In this document: piece after piece, positions 1 through 9,375 of the stretch
Layout of the letters: every line of letters begins with the position of its first letter
Position numbering within the stretch: the first letter of the stretch is position 1
DNA from: Lachnospiraceae bacterium
GTDB lineage: Bacteria; Bacillota; Clostridia; Lachnospirales; Lachnospiraceae
Assembly (NCBI GenBank): GCA_031272185.1
Contig: JAISUG010000010.1
Location: 18,347-82,346 of the forward strand
Direction of reading: 5' to 3'
Length of the DNA: 64,000 bases
The notes under the pieces: generated by a model
The model's input: the letters and a program-made list of their open reading frames with translations, nothing else
Told to the model about the DNA's origin: nothing
The model's database searches: none
Program-made: the position numbers and the translations under genes

Positions 1-1794
1 CGCAGATGCGGCGTCCACATCAACGAACCTATCATACACGCCCTTGGCGCTCCCCCAGGCCACGTCTATGTCATACCGGTGCTTTTCGTAGATCCTTATC
101 TGCGCGCTGCGGTGGTTCACACCCGAAAGCGCACTCTGAAGCACCCCGGAGGAGCGCAGCACGTCACACATGTACCCCGCTTTGCGCGCCACGGACTCCA
201 GCAGCGACCTGGCATCGTCGAAACACGACGACACGGTCCCATTGTACCCATGGAGCTCTTCTTTGGTCTTGTTTTTGTAGTACATCAATACCATCGCCGC
301 CACCGCGGCTATCAGTACGCAGCCAAGTAAGAATGCCACCCCGGCCCACGCCATGGAAACCCCCGAGGCGCCCCCGATGAACCACACCGGGAGGAATGAC
401 AGCACCACCCCCATCAAGGCCACGCCTGTCACCAATGCCGCCTTGCCTGTGGTCATGCGCTTGTCCAGGTATTCCCGCATACGGGCGTCTGCGTCCAGCA
501 TGCGCTTCTTCAGCTCCGCCACCGACCAGGCCCGTCCCTGCGCGCCACTGATGGACGCCAACTCCTGTTCCAGGGAGAATTCCTCCACCTCCGCCATCTG
601 GGATGGGGTGAGCGCATCGGAACCCGGGTAGTCGGCAGGTATCGCCCCGCGGGCATCATCGCAGACCTGAAGGAACATGCGATTCAGCCGTTTCCCGTGA
701 CGCTCGAAAAACTCCGCCTTCCCTGCAGTTACGCCATCCCATTTCGCCTTGTCGGCAGCAGGCTTCGCGAACAGCCCGAACTTCCCGGCCACGTCATGGG
801 CATAGGTGGATTCTTTGGCGGGCTGGCTGGATGGCGGGTGTACTTCCCTGGGTGTGCAGTACAGATGGTACGCCTGCTCATCGTCCATCTTTTCCAGCGA
901 CATCTCCTGCAGCTCTTTGACCTTTTTTCCCAGCAAGCTGCCTGTCAGGGAGAGCTTCTGCCTGTAGCGGTTGAAAAATGACTTAAGCAACGCCGGATCG
1001 TTGGTGCAAACGGCGCGGTATAGCCTGTCCGAGCGCATCTTCCCCGAGGGCACGTCATTGGTGGCGAACGCAAACAGGAATTCCAGGAAACACACATAGT
1101 TGTATTCGTACAATGTGTGTCCCCGCTCGCATATGTCAAACACCGCATACTTGGCGTTGTGCGGGTACAGGTTGTCATATGCGAACTGCGAATACTCATA
1201 CTCCGGGGACTGGGCGCCGGGTTTCTCCCCCAGGGATGCGGGCTCGTAGATACGGGGCGAGAGGTAGTAAAGCTCCGTGGGCTCAGGCACCATCAGGTGG
1301 CGGTCGGGGTCGTCCGGGTCATGGACCGTGGCCAGCAGTTCCCGCCTATACGCATCCTCGGCCAGGAACCTTGCCTGATCCCACCTCATAGGGCTTTCGT
1401 CGTCGTCTTTCCCTTCTGTCTCGAACGCCGAATCAGGGGGCGGCGACAGGAATGTCCCAAACCTGACCAGCGGTTGTGCCACGGCCCTTTGGAACGATTC
1501 CTTGCGCTCCCGGGACATATCGGCCCCAAAAGCTGTTTCCGCGTACCTCACCACGTCAAATGGGTTTTGCGCCTGTATTTCAAACCCCTGGGAGGGCACT
1601 ATGACCACCGCCCGCCACTCCCGCTCCTGCCCCACCAGGTCCCGCAGCCCAGGGCACATCTGCGCCAATGTCTCGCCGGAGGGGTCCCACGGGCCAAACT
1701 TCACCCTTTTGTTGTCGAAAAACGGTTGCAGTATCAATCGGTATTCATCTGCATGCCTTATGAAGTCGTCGTCCGCGAAAACCACAGTAAACAT
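1..1794 (-). CDS. Two-TM protein of the tubulin/vWA operon (3' end off window)
   Basis: An open frame of 598 codons starts at ATG 1794 and runs off the left edge without a stop. GGGGGT lies about 6 nt before the ATG. Seen: about 450 mostly soluble residues, then two hydrophobic segments at roughly 452-475 and 481-505 joined by a short Gly/Ser turn, then a further soluble region. This fits a hairpin membrane anchor with both long parts on the same side, probably the cytoplasm. There is no signal peptide and no motif I recognise. It is the third gene of a co-directional cluster, 136 nt downstream of the tubulin-like gene. Inferred: a membrane-anchored partner of the tubulin-like protein. Function unknown; the C-terminus is not visible. 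Confidence 0.75.
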   Translation of the reverse strand, partial: MFTVVFADDDFIRHADEYRLILQPFFDNKRVKFGPWDPSGETLAQMCPGLRDLVGQEREWRAVVIVPSQGFEIQAQNPFDVVRYAETAFGADMSRERKESFQRAVAQPLVRFGTFLSPPPDSAFETEGKDDDESPMRWDQARFLAEDAYRRELLATVHDPDDPDRHLMVPEPTELYYLSPRIYEPASLGEKPGAQSPEYEYSQFAYDNLYPHNAKYAVFDICERGHTLYEYNYVCFLEFLFAFATNDVPSGKMRSDRLYRAVCTNDPALLKSFFNRYRQKLSLTGSLLGKKVKELQEMSLEKMDDEQAYHLYCTPREVHPPSSQPAKESTYAHDVAGKFGLFAKPAADKAKWDGVTAGKAEFFERHGKRLNRMFLQVCDDARGAIPADYPGSDALTPSQMAEVEEFSLEQELASISGAQGRAWSVAELKKRMLDADARMREYLDKRMTTGKAALVTGVALMGVVLSFLPVWFIGGASGVSMAWAGVAFLLGCVLIAAVAAMVLMYYKNKTKEELHGYNGTVSSCFDDARSLLESVARKAGYMCDVLRSSGVLQSALSGVNHRSAQIRIYEKHRYDIDVAWGSAKGVYDRFVDVDAASA

Positions 1795-1930
1795 CCGCTA
1801 CCCCCGTCAGAGCGCAGTGCCATTTGCCGCTTCTGATTCGGCCCTGTTTCCGGCCCGCCCGCAACGCCTTGTTCCACTTCGGCTTCGGGCATGTTTGCGG
1901 CCGAACTAAACCCCCGCTTCTCATCCTAGG

Positions 1931-4900
1931 TCAGGGCGCAGTGTCCTCATCCTCGTCGTCCTTGGAATCCTTGGAACCATCGGCATCTGATGCACCGTCA
2001 CCGATTTTGGCTTCCGGGTCTTTTTCATGGTCACTTTTGGCATGCACCTGCTCCATTATCTCCTTCAGCTTGCGGACGATCCACTGGATCACGTCGTTGT
2101 CTTCGTAATTGCTGGTAATGGCGGTGTCCATCACGAAGCGGTCCAGGTCATCTTTGTAGTTTTGCACCAGGAGTTCGTACTGCTCCTTCATGACCAGGGA
2201 CAGGTGGGACTCCCGGTCGTCAGGCCTGTCAAATGTTTCCATCTCCCGGCGGAAGACGTCCACGATGCTGTCGATCATCAGCATGAGCTCATTGTCGTCC
2301 CGGTTCTGGTTGGGCAGCGACTTGTAGTAGAGCAGCGGTATGGCGAAAACGCTGTCCCGGGCCTTCGGCTCGGAATCGTCCACTTCCAGCTTGAGGGAAT
2401 TCACGCTCTGGGCGAATTGGGTCAGGTCGTACTTGGTGCGCCGCTCGTTGTCCTTTTCCCTGATGGCGTCGGCGTTGGACAAAAGGTCCTCCACCGCCCT
2501 GCGGTCCCGGTAGAGCGAGTCCAGCACCTCGTAGAATTCGTCGCAGGCGGTTTCGTTGGAAACGATGAGTTCCCGGATGTCGCCTTCGCTGTCCTCCAGC
2601 TGGAACACCTTTTTTTCCAGGTTGTACACCGACAGCCGCCTGCGTTTGATCAACCCGTATATGAGGCCATAGATCAATGCGGTGTGGATGCGCTTCATCT
2701 CCACTTCCATGTGGCCCATGTCCAGTTCGGGCATCACCGCGATGGTGTCCCAACGCTTGTCGATGTGTGGGGAGATCACCATGGACTTGGTGCTGTCGGG
2801 CCCTATGTCCCTCATGTAGCTCTGGTAGGACGAATAGTAGATCCCCCCGTCGTTGGCCACGGTCTCCGCAGCTTTGGGCGCCGCGAACCGGGCCAGCTTG
2901 TCCGGCGTGATGTTGTAAATGGCCTCGAAGAAATGGAGCTCGTACTTGGACACATTTTTCGAAGCCCCGGCGTCGGAAGCCAGGTAGTCGCTGACTTTCA
3001 GCGACCTGGAGAGTTTCAGCACCTCGTTGAACGCGCACTCCGAAACCATCCTGGGCTCGTCCTCCAGTGTGATGGTGCTGATGCCCGGGGACGCCAGTCG
3101 TTTCCCCTCTTCCAGCCTGTCCCGGATGTACTTGGAAAGCTCCTGCTTGTCCAGGCTCACCGCGCTGGGTTTCTCCGCGGTGGGGTCGCCCAGTTTCTCC
3201 CACACCTTCTTCGCGGCGATGAGGGACTTGAGCTCGCACTCCCACTGGATGGCTTTGAGTATGGTTTTGTCCAATATGTCCTTGCAGTCTTCCCTGACGG
3301 CTTTTTTGAAATACTCCACCAGCTCGTAGTCGAACACGTCCACCCGCCTGTCTATCAGGTTCTGGTCGCTGGCCATCTCCCGCTTGAGGATCACGTTGGA
3401 TTTGAGCGTGTTGTAGATGTTGGCGTTGAGATCCTCCGGGAGCATGTCGTCCGACTTGCGGGAACAGATCTCCACTATCTCCCCCAGCATGTCCTTGGTG
3501 GCGCAGATGCGCATCACGGAGTCGCCGTTGCTGAACTCCATCTCCTTTTCCAGGTCCTCCTGCTTCACCCGCAGGCCCTTGCACTTGGTCTCGAACCCGT
3601 CAAAGAAGTTCTCGTAGGCCTTGCATATCTCCAATGTGTATTCCAGGGCGATCTGGTACGCTTCCAGCCGCAGTGAGTACAGGGCCAGGTTGTCGGCCGC
3701 GCCGATGTACTCCCGTGCCCATTTGGAAAGCTGGTCATAGAGGGGTTTGAGTTTCCTCTTCACCCCGAACTTCTTGGAAGTATACTGGGCTTCCTCGGTC
3801 AGCACGTCGTTTAGGGTGTACATGGCGTTTGCGTCTTTTTTCTTTGCCAGGTACAGCCTGAAACGCCTGTCCTTCGCCTGGGGCGAGAACTGCGCGATGA
3901 TCCGGCTGCTGTCCTTGATCTTCTCCTTCGCCTCCTTGATCCTTTCCCGCAGCTGGTCCCGGAGGGTGTACAGGTACACCCGGGCGGCGTTGGGGTGCAC
4001 CCCGCCGTTTTCGGCCTGGAGTATCGAGTCGATGGAGTATCTCTCGCTGCCGGGGCCCAGCCTCGCGCTGTCATTCCAGAATATGGAATTGCCCGCATTC
4101 TTGCCCACGGACTCCGCAAGCCTCTGCACCTGGGACGCATATGCGGTTATGGCGTTGAATGAGCTTTTGTATTTGCCCCGGTTGTTCTCGTTGGTGAAGT
4201 GCCCTTTCTGGAGCAGTGGGCGCAGCGCATCGTAAGGCGTCTTGTAATCGCCGATGGATTCCAGGCGGTTTTGCAGCTCTTTGTTGAGCGCTCCGAAGAA
4301 TGTGTCGCCGCTCTCTGCGCCCACATCGCCCGCCATGTCGCCGCCGATGGCGTCAGACAGGTGGTCGTCCACGTCCCTGGGTTCCTCGCCCCCCAGGTAA
4401 CGCCTTTTCAAGTTGATGGAGAGTTTGTCCAATGTGTCGTTTTTCAGGGTGTCGATGTACACCTTGCCCCTGTCGGGCGGCGTTTCCCGGGAGCTGCCGT
4501 TCTTCTTGTATTCGTTTAGCTGGCGGATGTACTCCTTGTCGTATTTGAGCCATCCCCTGGCTTCCTCCTCCCCGCCCAGCTGCTCCACGGCCCAGGACAT
4601 GGCCACGTAGTCCGCGATGTTCTCGTACGGGTACTGCATCACCGCGGCGCCTATGGCGCCGAAACGGTTCCGGCCCAGGTTCTGCTTGCTGGCCAGCTCC
4701 TTGATGATGTTGTCCTCTTTGGAGAATGCCTTGGCCTGCATGGGCCCTAAGTTCTGCTCGAAGAGGCTCTGGGCCGCATAGTCCAGGTACTGGTCCATGT
4801 TCCTCATGCTGCCCTGGTTTAAGTCCAGGCGATCCAGCAGGAAGCAGAAATCGAAAGGCAGGTGGGCCAGCCTTATGATGTTCCCGTCCGCATCAGGCAC

Positions 4901-5641
4901 CGATACGCTTAGGTCGCTGTAGCGCCTCAGCCTCCGCTCCACGTCGAAGAACCCCGACGCCTTCATCATAAAAGCGTTGATTTCCTTGATGGTGGCGTAG
5001 CCGTTGCGCCGTATGCTGTTGCGCTCCCGGTCCGCGGTGATCACTGTGTCCAGCACCCCCGGCAGCAGCAGCAACCCCCGGAATATGCAGGAACTCTCGG
5101 GGTATGTCTTTATCATGTACTCCCGCAGCAGCATGCTCAAGGCCGTCACCAGGCCGGAGCCGGTGCCGCCCGCGCTGGTGGACACGATGCAGATCCGAAG
5201 GGCCTGCTGGAGGTCCCGCCCGTCCTTTGCGAAGAGTTCGTCGATCACCTTGTACAGGTCTTTGATATTGCCCTGGCGGATGGTGGCGTTGAGGGCCAAC
5301 CTGGATATGGCGCGCACCTGCCCCGCGCCCTCGGACACGGTCTTGCCGTAGAGGATGCTGTTCTTGGGGAACCATTTCTTGTTCGCCTCTTTGTCGTAGT
5401 CCAGGTATGCCCCCACGCTCTGGGCGGAAGACGTCTGGATGCGGGTGATGGCCGCCTTGCAGCCGTCGCTGATCTTGCGCAGGTCGTTCACGTCCGTGTC
5501 CATCACCACGAAGCGGATGTTCGTCAGATCCGTGTTGCCGCATTTGTCGGCGACACGGCGGACGATTTTCGACCCGATCCCCCCGACGCCGATGAACATT
5601 GTCCTCGATGGGCATTTGTTTTGTTCCAGTATCTCTGCCAT
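1931..5641 (-). CDS. Tubulin/FtsZ-superfamily protein (Tubulin_2-like), very long
   Basis: Seen: 1,236 residues from ATG 5641, preceded by GCGAGGG at good spacing. An in-frame GTG at 5680 would give a 4-nt overlap with the vWA stop and 13 more residues. A glycine-rich nucleotide-binding loop GVGGIGSK lies at residues 18-25, and the tubulin signature STSAGGTGSG at about 154-163. The remaining ~1,000 residues are charged and largely helical-looking, with no TM segment, ending in a strongly acidic tail (many D/E after residue ~1,205). Known: FtsZ is about 350-400 residues and tubulin about 450, so most of this protein lies outside the GTPase fold. Tubulin_2-type proteins have been linked by genome context to vWA proteins and membrane remodelling. 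Inferred: a GTP-binding, possibly polymerising cytoplasmic core of the operon. Whether it hydrolyses GTP cannot be judged because the T7-loop residues were not confidently located. Confidence 0.85.
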   Translation of the reverse strand: MAEILEQNKCPSRTMFIGVGGIGSKIVRRVADKCGNTDLTNIRFVVMDTDVNDLRKISDGCKAAITRIQTSSAQSVGAYLDYDKEANKKWFPKNSILYGKTVSEGAGQVRAISRLALNATIRQGNIKDLYKVIDELFAKDGRDLQQALRICIVSTSAGGTGSGLVTALSMLLREYMIKTYPESSCIFRGLLLLPGVLDTVITADRERNSIRRNGYATIKEINAFMMKASGFFDVERRLRRYSDLSVSVPDADGNIIRLAHLPFDFCFLLDRLDLNQGSMRNMDQYLDYAAQSLFEQNLGPMQAKAFSKEDNIIKELASKQNLGRNRFGAIGAAVMQYPYENIADYVAMSWAVEQLGGEEEARGWLKYDKEYIRQLNEYKKNGSSRETPPDRGKVYIDTLKNDTLDKLSINLKRRYLGGEEPRDVDDHLSDAIGGDMAGDVGAESGDTFFGALNKELQNRLESIGDYKTPYDALRPLLQKGHFTNENNRGKYKSSFNAITAYASQVQRLAESVGKNAGNSIFWNDSARLGPGSERYSIDSILQAENGGVHPNAARVYLYTLRDQLRERIKEAKEKIKDSSRIIAQFSPQAKDRRFRLYLAKKKDANAMYTLNDVLTEEAQYTSKKFGVKRKLKPLYDQLSKWAREYIGAADNLALYSLRLEAYQIALEYTLEICKAYENFFDGFETKCKGLRVKQEDLEKEMEFSNGDSVMRICATKDMLGEIVEICSRKSDDMLPEDLNANIYNTLKSNVILKREMASDQNLIDRRVDVFDYELVEYFKKAVREDCKDILDKTILKAIQWECELKSLIAAKKVWEKLGDPTAEKPSAVSLDKQELSKYIRDRLEEGKRLASPGISTITLEDEPRMVSECAFNEVLKLSRSLKVSDYLASDAGASKNVSKYELHFFEAIYNITPDKLARFAAPKAAETVANDGGIYYSSYQSYMRDIGPDSTKSMVISPHIDKRWDTIAVMPELDMGHMEVEMKRIHTALIYGLIYGLIKRRRLSVYNLEKKVFQLEDSEGDIRELIVSNETACDEFYEVLDSLYRDRRAVEDLLSNADAIREKDNERRTKYDLTQFAQSVNSLKLEVDDSEPKARDSVFAIPLLYYKSLPNQNRDDNELMLMIDSIVDVFRREMETFDRPDDRESHLSLVMKEQYELLVQNYKDDLDRFVMDTAITSNYEDNDVIQWIVRKLKEIMEQVHAKSDHEKDPEAKIGDGASDADGSKDSKDDEDEDTAP

Positions 5642-5676
5642 ACTCATCCCTCGCTTTTTGTATATGCCTGCTCCGC

Positions 5677-8664
5677 TCACCTAAACTCCAAGGTGGGCCG
5701 GTAGTTCACCGAACGGTTGTGCAGCTCGAAATAGTCCCCGTTCCCTATCTCAAATGGCCTGTCGTCTTCCTTGGGCACGAAAAGCCCCTGGGCGGCGTCG
5801 TACTGGAACTGCGTCCCCGACACCCGCAGAGTCAGCCCCTGTGGCTGGGCATCGGTGCTCACCGAGATTAGCTCCAGCCTCCTGTTGGCCGACGGCGTGA
5901 AGATGCTGTGTTTCTTTTTGACATTGAGCGTCATCGATGCGTCGTGCTGGTAATCTATATGCTCCGGCGGTTGGATGGTGATCGTGTCCCCGCCTTTGCT
6001 GGCGTCCGGCGCATCTATCCCCGAAGCGATGGGTTTGCCCTTGCTGTTGGTGTAGTACGTGTCGCTGGGCTGTGTCTCTATGGCGATCTTCCTGGGCATC
6101 ACCTTGATCCTGGAGATGATGAAAACCACAAGCCCCGCCAGCGCCAGCAGTATCGCCGCGATGATGATTTGCAGCCACCTGCGCCACCCGGTGAAACTGT
6201 ACCGGGCTTTCACGGGGTTTTCCGCCTCGTCCCGGGTGGTTTGCTCCCGCCCGTCAATGATGGCCGCGGCCTCCACCACCAGGTTTCGGGCGCCGGTTTT
6301 CACCTTGAGCTCATTGAAGAAATCCACGTACTCGTAGCCATCTGCCAATGCGCTTTCCAGCACGAAGGTGGATGGCTCCGTGCCCTTTGTCACAGTGTAT
6401 TCATATCCGCCGTAACCATCCCGGTCAGAGACCTCGGGCTCGTCCATCGCCCTCCAGACGTCTTCCGGCAGGGGCTCCCCATTGTACGTGGCCCGCAAGA
6501 CCGCGCCGTCAGAGCGTTTGTCCCCGGGTGTCACCGAATCGTCGGGGTTCACCCGGAATTCCCCCTTTTCTATGGCGAACACCAGCGGCGCCTCATCCGG
6601 CACCTCCACGATGAAAGGCACGTCCAATGTCGCGGTTACCGGGACGCTCTGTGTGACATTGAAAACAGACATCCCCAGCGTCAGCTTCACAGTGAAAGCC
6701 CCGCCGCACGCTTCCTTTATCACGTAGGCATCCCCTGCGCCTGTGAGCCTGGGCGTGACGGAGGTTTTGCCGTCCTTGAACTCGTACTCGAAACTGATGT
6801 ATTTGTTGTCGGAGGCCGCTGTGATACCGTCTATTCCCCCCGGCCCATTGGCCGTGATGTAAATGCCGTTCCCGTCCACGAAACCCTGGTGTACCATCGG
6901 CACGTCACCATTGACAATGACGTCCCCGGAGCCGGATCCTGCCCGGGTGATGACATACCCCTCCCAGTCGGCAGGCAATGCACCCCAGGCGGTTCCACCC
7001 GCCCCGGCAGGCACCAGGTCAGTCACATCCGGCGCCGGCCCTATGGTGATGCCGCTCCCGTCGATATCCATGGACTGCCTGTAGCTGTCCAGGTAATCCA
7101 CGTTCACAGTCCCGCCGAAACTGCCTTGCAGGAGCTTCACGGTGTCGCCGGACCGGACGGTCTGTATGACGGGATCCACATTGCCATCGGGCGCGGCGGC
7201 TTGCCCCACAGGTTCCACGTTGCCCTTAAACTGCGCCGCCGCCGAGATGTCCCCCAGCAGTTTCGATGTGGTAAACCTATCCTGTGCATCCAGCAGGCCC
7301 AGCTCAACCAGGTACTCGCCCTCGGGGATGTCCTGGTATGGCAGGTCCCCTTCCCGGTATGCGTAAACCTTGCCATTGTTGCCCACTATGGGGTCGTTCA
7401 CCCGGGTGAACGTCATCCCAGCCCTCACCGCGGGCTCGTAATACACTTCCAATATGCTGGCTCCGCTTGCCTGGATCTCATAAGGCGTGTCCTGGGCGAA
7501 ATCCGCCTCGAACACCGCCACCTGTCCCGTCAGGGAGCGGTCGATGGTGGACTCAAACAGTGCCCGGTTGCCGCCCAGCGCCGTCAGGGCCGCGGCATAG
7601 TCCTCCGAATACCGTACCTGCGCGGTGTTGGGGGACACGTTCATCCCCTTGATCCCGCTGATTGCGGCCCCGTCGCCCTGGGCGAACACGAACAGCCTGG
7701 ACAGTGGCACGTCCACCTGCACCACCCTGTTGCGCTCATCCACACCCGAGAGCTTGTTGCGCTGGAAGATCTCGTTGCACAGCGCGGTGAGGTGGGACCG
7801 GATATTGCTGTATGGATCCGACGAATCCGCCTGGTATATGGTGAAGTTCGCAAGGTCGGAGCGTATCCCGCTCTTGTCCCCGCCGTAGTCAATCATCAGC
7901 AATGCGATGCGGATGTCCGGGGACCGCTGGGCATATGACTCCAGCTGTTTCACCACGTCGCTCACATACCACATGCCGCCGTTTGGCGACGTGAAAGAAT
8001 CCCCGTCCGTGACGAATATCAGCCACTTGTTGGCGCCGGTGGCATCTATCAGCTCCTGGTAGGCGGTCGCGACATTGGCAAAAGGCGTGGAGCCGGACCC
8101 CAGCTCCATGTCCTCGTGGATGCGCCGCACCGGCTCCGCCATGTTGCGGCTGCCCACCAGCTCCATCTTGGAAAGCGTGCCTTTCTGGGGGCCGTTGAGC
8201 AGATAGACGTTCATCTTGTCGCCGTCATCCAGCATAGCGGCGAACACTTCCAGCGCATACTTGCCCTGGTTCCATCTGGTGGTTGCCACCGGGCTGGCCG
8301 AGGAGCCTTTGTTGTACATGCTCCCCGAGTCGTCGTATGCGATGTGTATCACGTGCCTGGGCGCGCCGGAGGATGCGCCGCCCGTACCCGCCGAGGCACG
8401 GATCACACCCGGTGATGTACGGCTCGTCGGCGCCAAAGCACGGATCACACCCGCAGACGCACCGCCCATATTTGCGGATGCGCCGCTTACCACGTAGGCG
8501 CCGCCTGCCCCTAAGCTCCCGATGGTGCCCCCCCATGCCGTCACACCGGTCAGGGGTGCCGCCAATAAAAAAACGGACGCACCCGCAAGCACCACGGTCG
8601 CCGCCCGGAAAAACATGGCGGCCACCCTGCCTGGGATGTATCCACTCCACACTCCACTCCCCAT
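5677..8664 (-). CDS. vWA-domain membrane protein of the tubulin-like operon
   Basis: Seen: 995 residues from ATG 8664 (GAGGG 5 nt upstream). An in-frame ATG at 8730 lies inside a dispersed repeat and is less likely; ATG 8616 is also possible. An N-terminal hydrophobic segment is followed by a Gly/Ser/Ala linker holding an internal GVIRA duplication. Next comes a vWA domain with the MIDAS motif DDSGSM at ~111-116 and FVTDGDS downstream. A long beta-rich region follows, then one TM helix at ~830-851 and a ~140-residue C-terminal domain. Inferred topology: vWA outside, C-terminal domain in the cytoplasm, where it could contact the tubulin-like protein encoded directly downstream. Known: a vWA MIDAS binds Mg2+ and mediates protein contacts. 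The ligand is unknown. Confidence 0.85.
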   Translation of the reverse strand: MGSGVWSGYIPGRVAAMFFRAATVVLAGASVFLLAAPLTGVTAWGGTIGSLGAGGAYVVSGASANMGGASAGVIRALAPTSRTSPGVIRASAGTGGASSGAPRHVIHIAYDDSGSMYNKGSSASPVATTRWNQGKYALEVFAAMLDDGDKMNVYLLNGPQKGTLSKMELVGSRNMAEPVRRIHEDMELGSGSTPFANVATAYQELIDATGANKWLIFVTDGDSFTSPNGGMWYVSDVVKQLESYAQRSPDIRIALLMIDYGGDKSGIRSDLANFTIYQADSSDPYSNIRSHLTALCNEIFQRNKLSGVDERNRVVQVDVPLSRLFVFAQGDGAAISGIKGMNVSPNTAQVRYSEDYAAALTALGGNRALFESTIDRSLTGQVAVFEADFAQDTPYEIQASGASILEVYYEPAVRAGMTFTRVNDPIVGNNGKVYAYREGDLPYQDIPEGEYLVELGLLDAQDRFTTSKLLGDISAAAQFKGNVEPVGQAAAPDGNVDPVIQTVRSGDTVKLLQGSFGGTVNVDYLDSYRQSMDIDGSGITIGPAPDVTDLVPAGAGGTAWGALPADWEGYVITRAGSGSGDVIVNGDVPMVHQGFVDGNGIYITANGPGGIDGITAASDNKYISFEYEFKDGKTSVTPRLTGAGDAYVIKEACGGAFTVKLTLGMSVFNVTQSVPVTATLDVPFIVEVPDEAPLVFAIEKGEFRVNPDDSVTPGDKRSDGAVLRATYNGEPLPEDVWRAMDEPEVSDRDGYGGYEYTVTKGTEPSTFVLESALADGYEYVDFFNELKVKTGARNLVVEAAAIIDGREQTTRDEAENPVKARYSFTGWRRWLQIIIAAILLALAGLVVFIISRIKVMPRKIAIETQPSDTYYTNSKGKPIASGIDAPDASKGGDTITIQPPEHIDYQHDASMTLNVKKKHSIFTPSANRRLELISVSTDAQPQGLTLRVSGTQFQYDAAQGLFVPKEDDRPFEIGNGDYFELHNRSVNYRPTLEFR

Positions 8665-8701
8665 CGTACCCTCACTCGTCCCGCCATCTGTGGGTATCGC
8701 T

Positions 8702-8770
8702 CCACCAACCAAACAATGCGCATTCGACATAAGTCTCAGCTGTGCGCAAGTTTCAGTCGGCGTGGCAATA
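8702..8770 (+). repeat. Dispersed intergenic repeat, copy A
   Basis: About 69 nt beginning CCACCAACCAAACAATGCGC, continuing with GACATAAG and TGTGCGCAAG, and ending GTCGGCGTGGCAATA. The same order of blocks recurs at 10447-10516, 27096-27163 and, inverted, 32527-32583. It lies in the 5' leader of the vWA gene. No coding function is likely. Confidence 0.7.
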
Positions 8771-8835
8771 CTATAGTATGTATGTCATCCTGTAGAGTCA
8801 AACCATTTTATGATGCGTTTCCCCCATTGCCTAGT

Positions 8836-8865
8836 ATTATACTATCTGAGTTTTCATTATGTCAA
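8836..8865 (-). promoter_or_regulatory. Sigma-A promoter of the vWA/tubulin-like operon
   Basis: On the minus strand: -35 TTGACA (8865-8860), 18-nt spacer, -10 TATAAT (8841-8836). Transcription would start near 8829, giving a ~165-nt leader that includes repeat copy A. The surrounding gap 8665-9078 is AT-rich and holds only this promoter, the repeat and the divergent toxin-antitoxin promoter; I see no gene in it. Confidence 0.8.
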
Positions 8866-9019
8866 CGTGTTTTTCAGATATTGAATACTTTGCATTTGTT
8901 CGCCCCCGAACCGGATCGCACTCAATGGTGAACACCAACATGGGCAAGCGCATATGGCGAACAGAGACACTTGCCCGCGACAGAATGTTGTTGGTGAAAC
9001 TTGGGTCAACGCTAAATAA

Positions 9020-9058
9020 ACATCACGCATTGACAACGTGATGTGATTGTGATACAGT
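9020..9058 (+). promoter_or_regulatory. Promoter and palindromic operator of the toxin-antitoxin pair
   Basis: -35 TTGACA (9030-9035), 17-nt spacer, -10 TACAGT (9053-9058). A perfect 8-bp inverted repeat, ACATCACG (9020-9027) and CGTGATGT (9037-9044), brackets the -35 box. Antitoxins of this class usually repress their own promoter, so this is a good candidate for the autoregulatory site. Confidence 0.75.
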
Positions 9059-9078
9059 AGAAAAAAGGAGGTGTTCCT

Positions 9079-9375
9079 GTGATGACGGCAAATATAAATG
9101 TACGGACGGACGCAGAATTAAAAGCTCAGGCCCAGAGGATTTACGAGTCCATCGGACTTGACTTGTCCACAGCGGTCAATTTGTTTCTCAAACAGACCGT
9201 GAGGGCTAATAATCTGCCGTTCACGGTGGGGGTAACGCCTCTTCAAGGTGAAACCCCGCGGTGCCCCTTGCCTAAAGTAAGGCGCAAACCTTTATACGGC
9301 TGCGCCAAAGACAGAATATGGATTGCAGATGACTTTGACGCTCCACTCGACGACTTCAAGGAGTATATGGAATGA
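9079..9375 (+). CDS. RelB/DinJ-family antitoxin
   Basis: 98 residues. AAGGAGGTG sits 5 nt before GTG 9079 and 8 nt before ATG 9082, so either could be the start. Seen: an N-terminal ribbon-helix-helix-like segment (NINVRTDAELKAQAQ), then YESIGLDLSTAVNLFL, the DinJ/RelB pattern, and a variable C-terminal tail expected to wrap the toxin. The stop overlaps the toxin start as ATGA, so the two are translationally coupled. Inferred: it neutralises the downstream PIN toxin and represses the operon through the palindrome at 9020-9044. Pairing a RelB/DinJ-type antitoxin with a PIN toxin, rather than a RelE/YafQ toxin, is a mixed arrangement. Base composition is noticeably less GC-rich than the neighbours, suggesting acquisition. 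Confidence 0.85.
   Translation: MMTANINVRTDAELKAQAQRIYESIGLDLSTAVNLFLKQTVRANNLPFTVGVTPLQGETPRCPLPKVRRKPLYGCAKDRIWIADDFDAPLDDFKEYME

Noticed and set aside
2027..3676. Long antisense open frame opposite the tubulin-like gene.
   Set aside because: It mirrors the GC-rich codon pattern of the real gene, shows no family motif, and lacks a ribosome site. The same reasoning removes antisense frames opposite folC, rfbB-rfbD, prmC, amt and the sensor kinase.
8870..9019. Possible small gene between the two divergent promoters.
   Set aside because: A 60-codon frame exists but has no ribosome site, no recognisable sequence, and spans the promoter region of the toxin-antitoxin pair.
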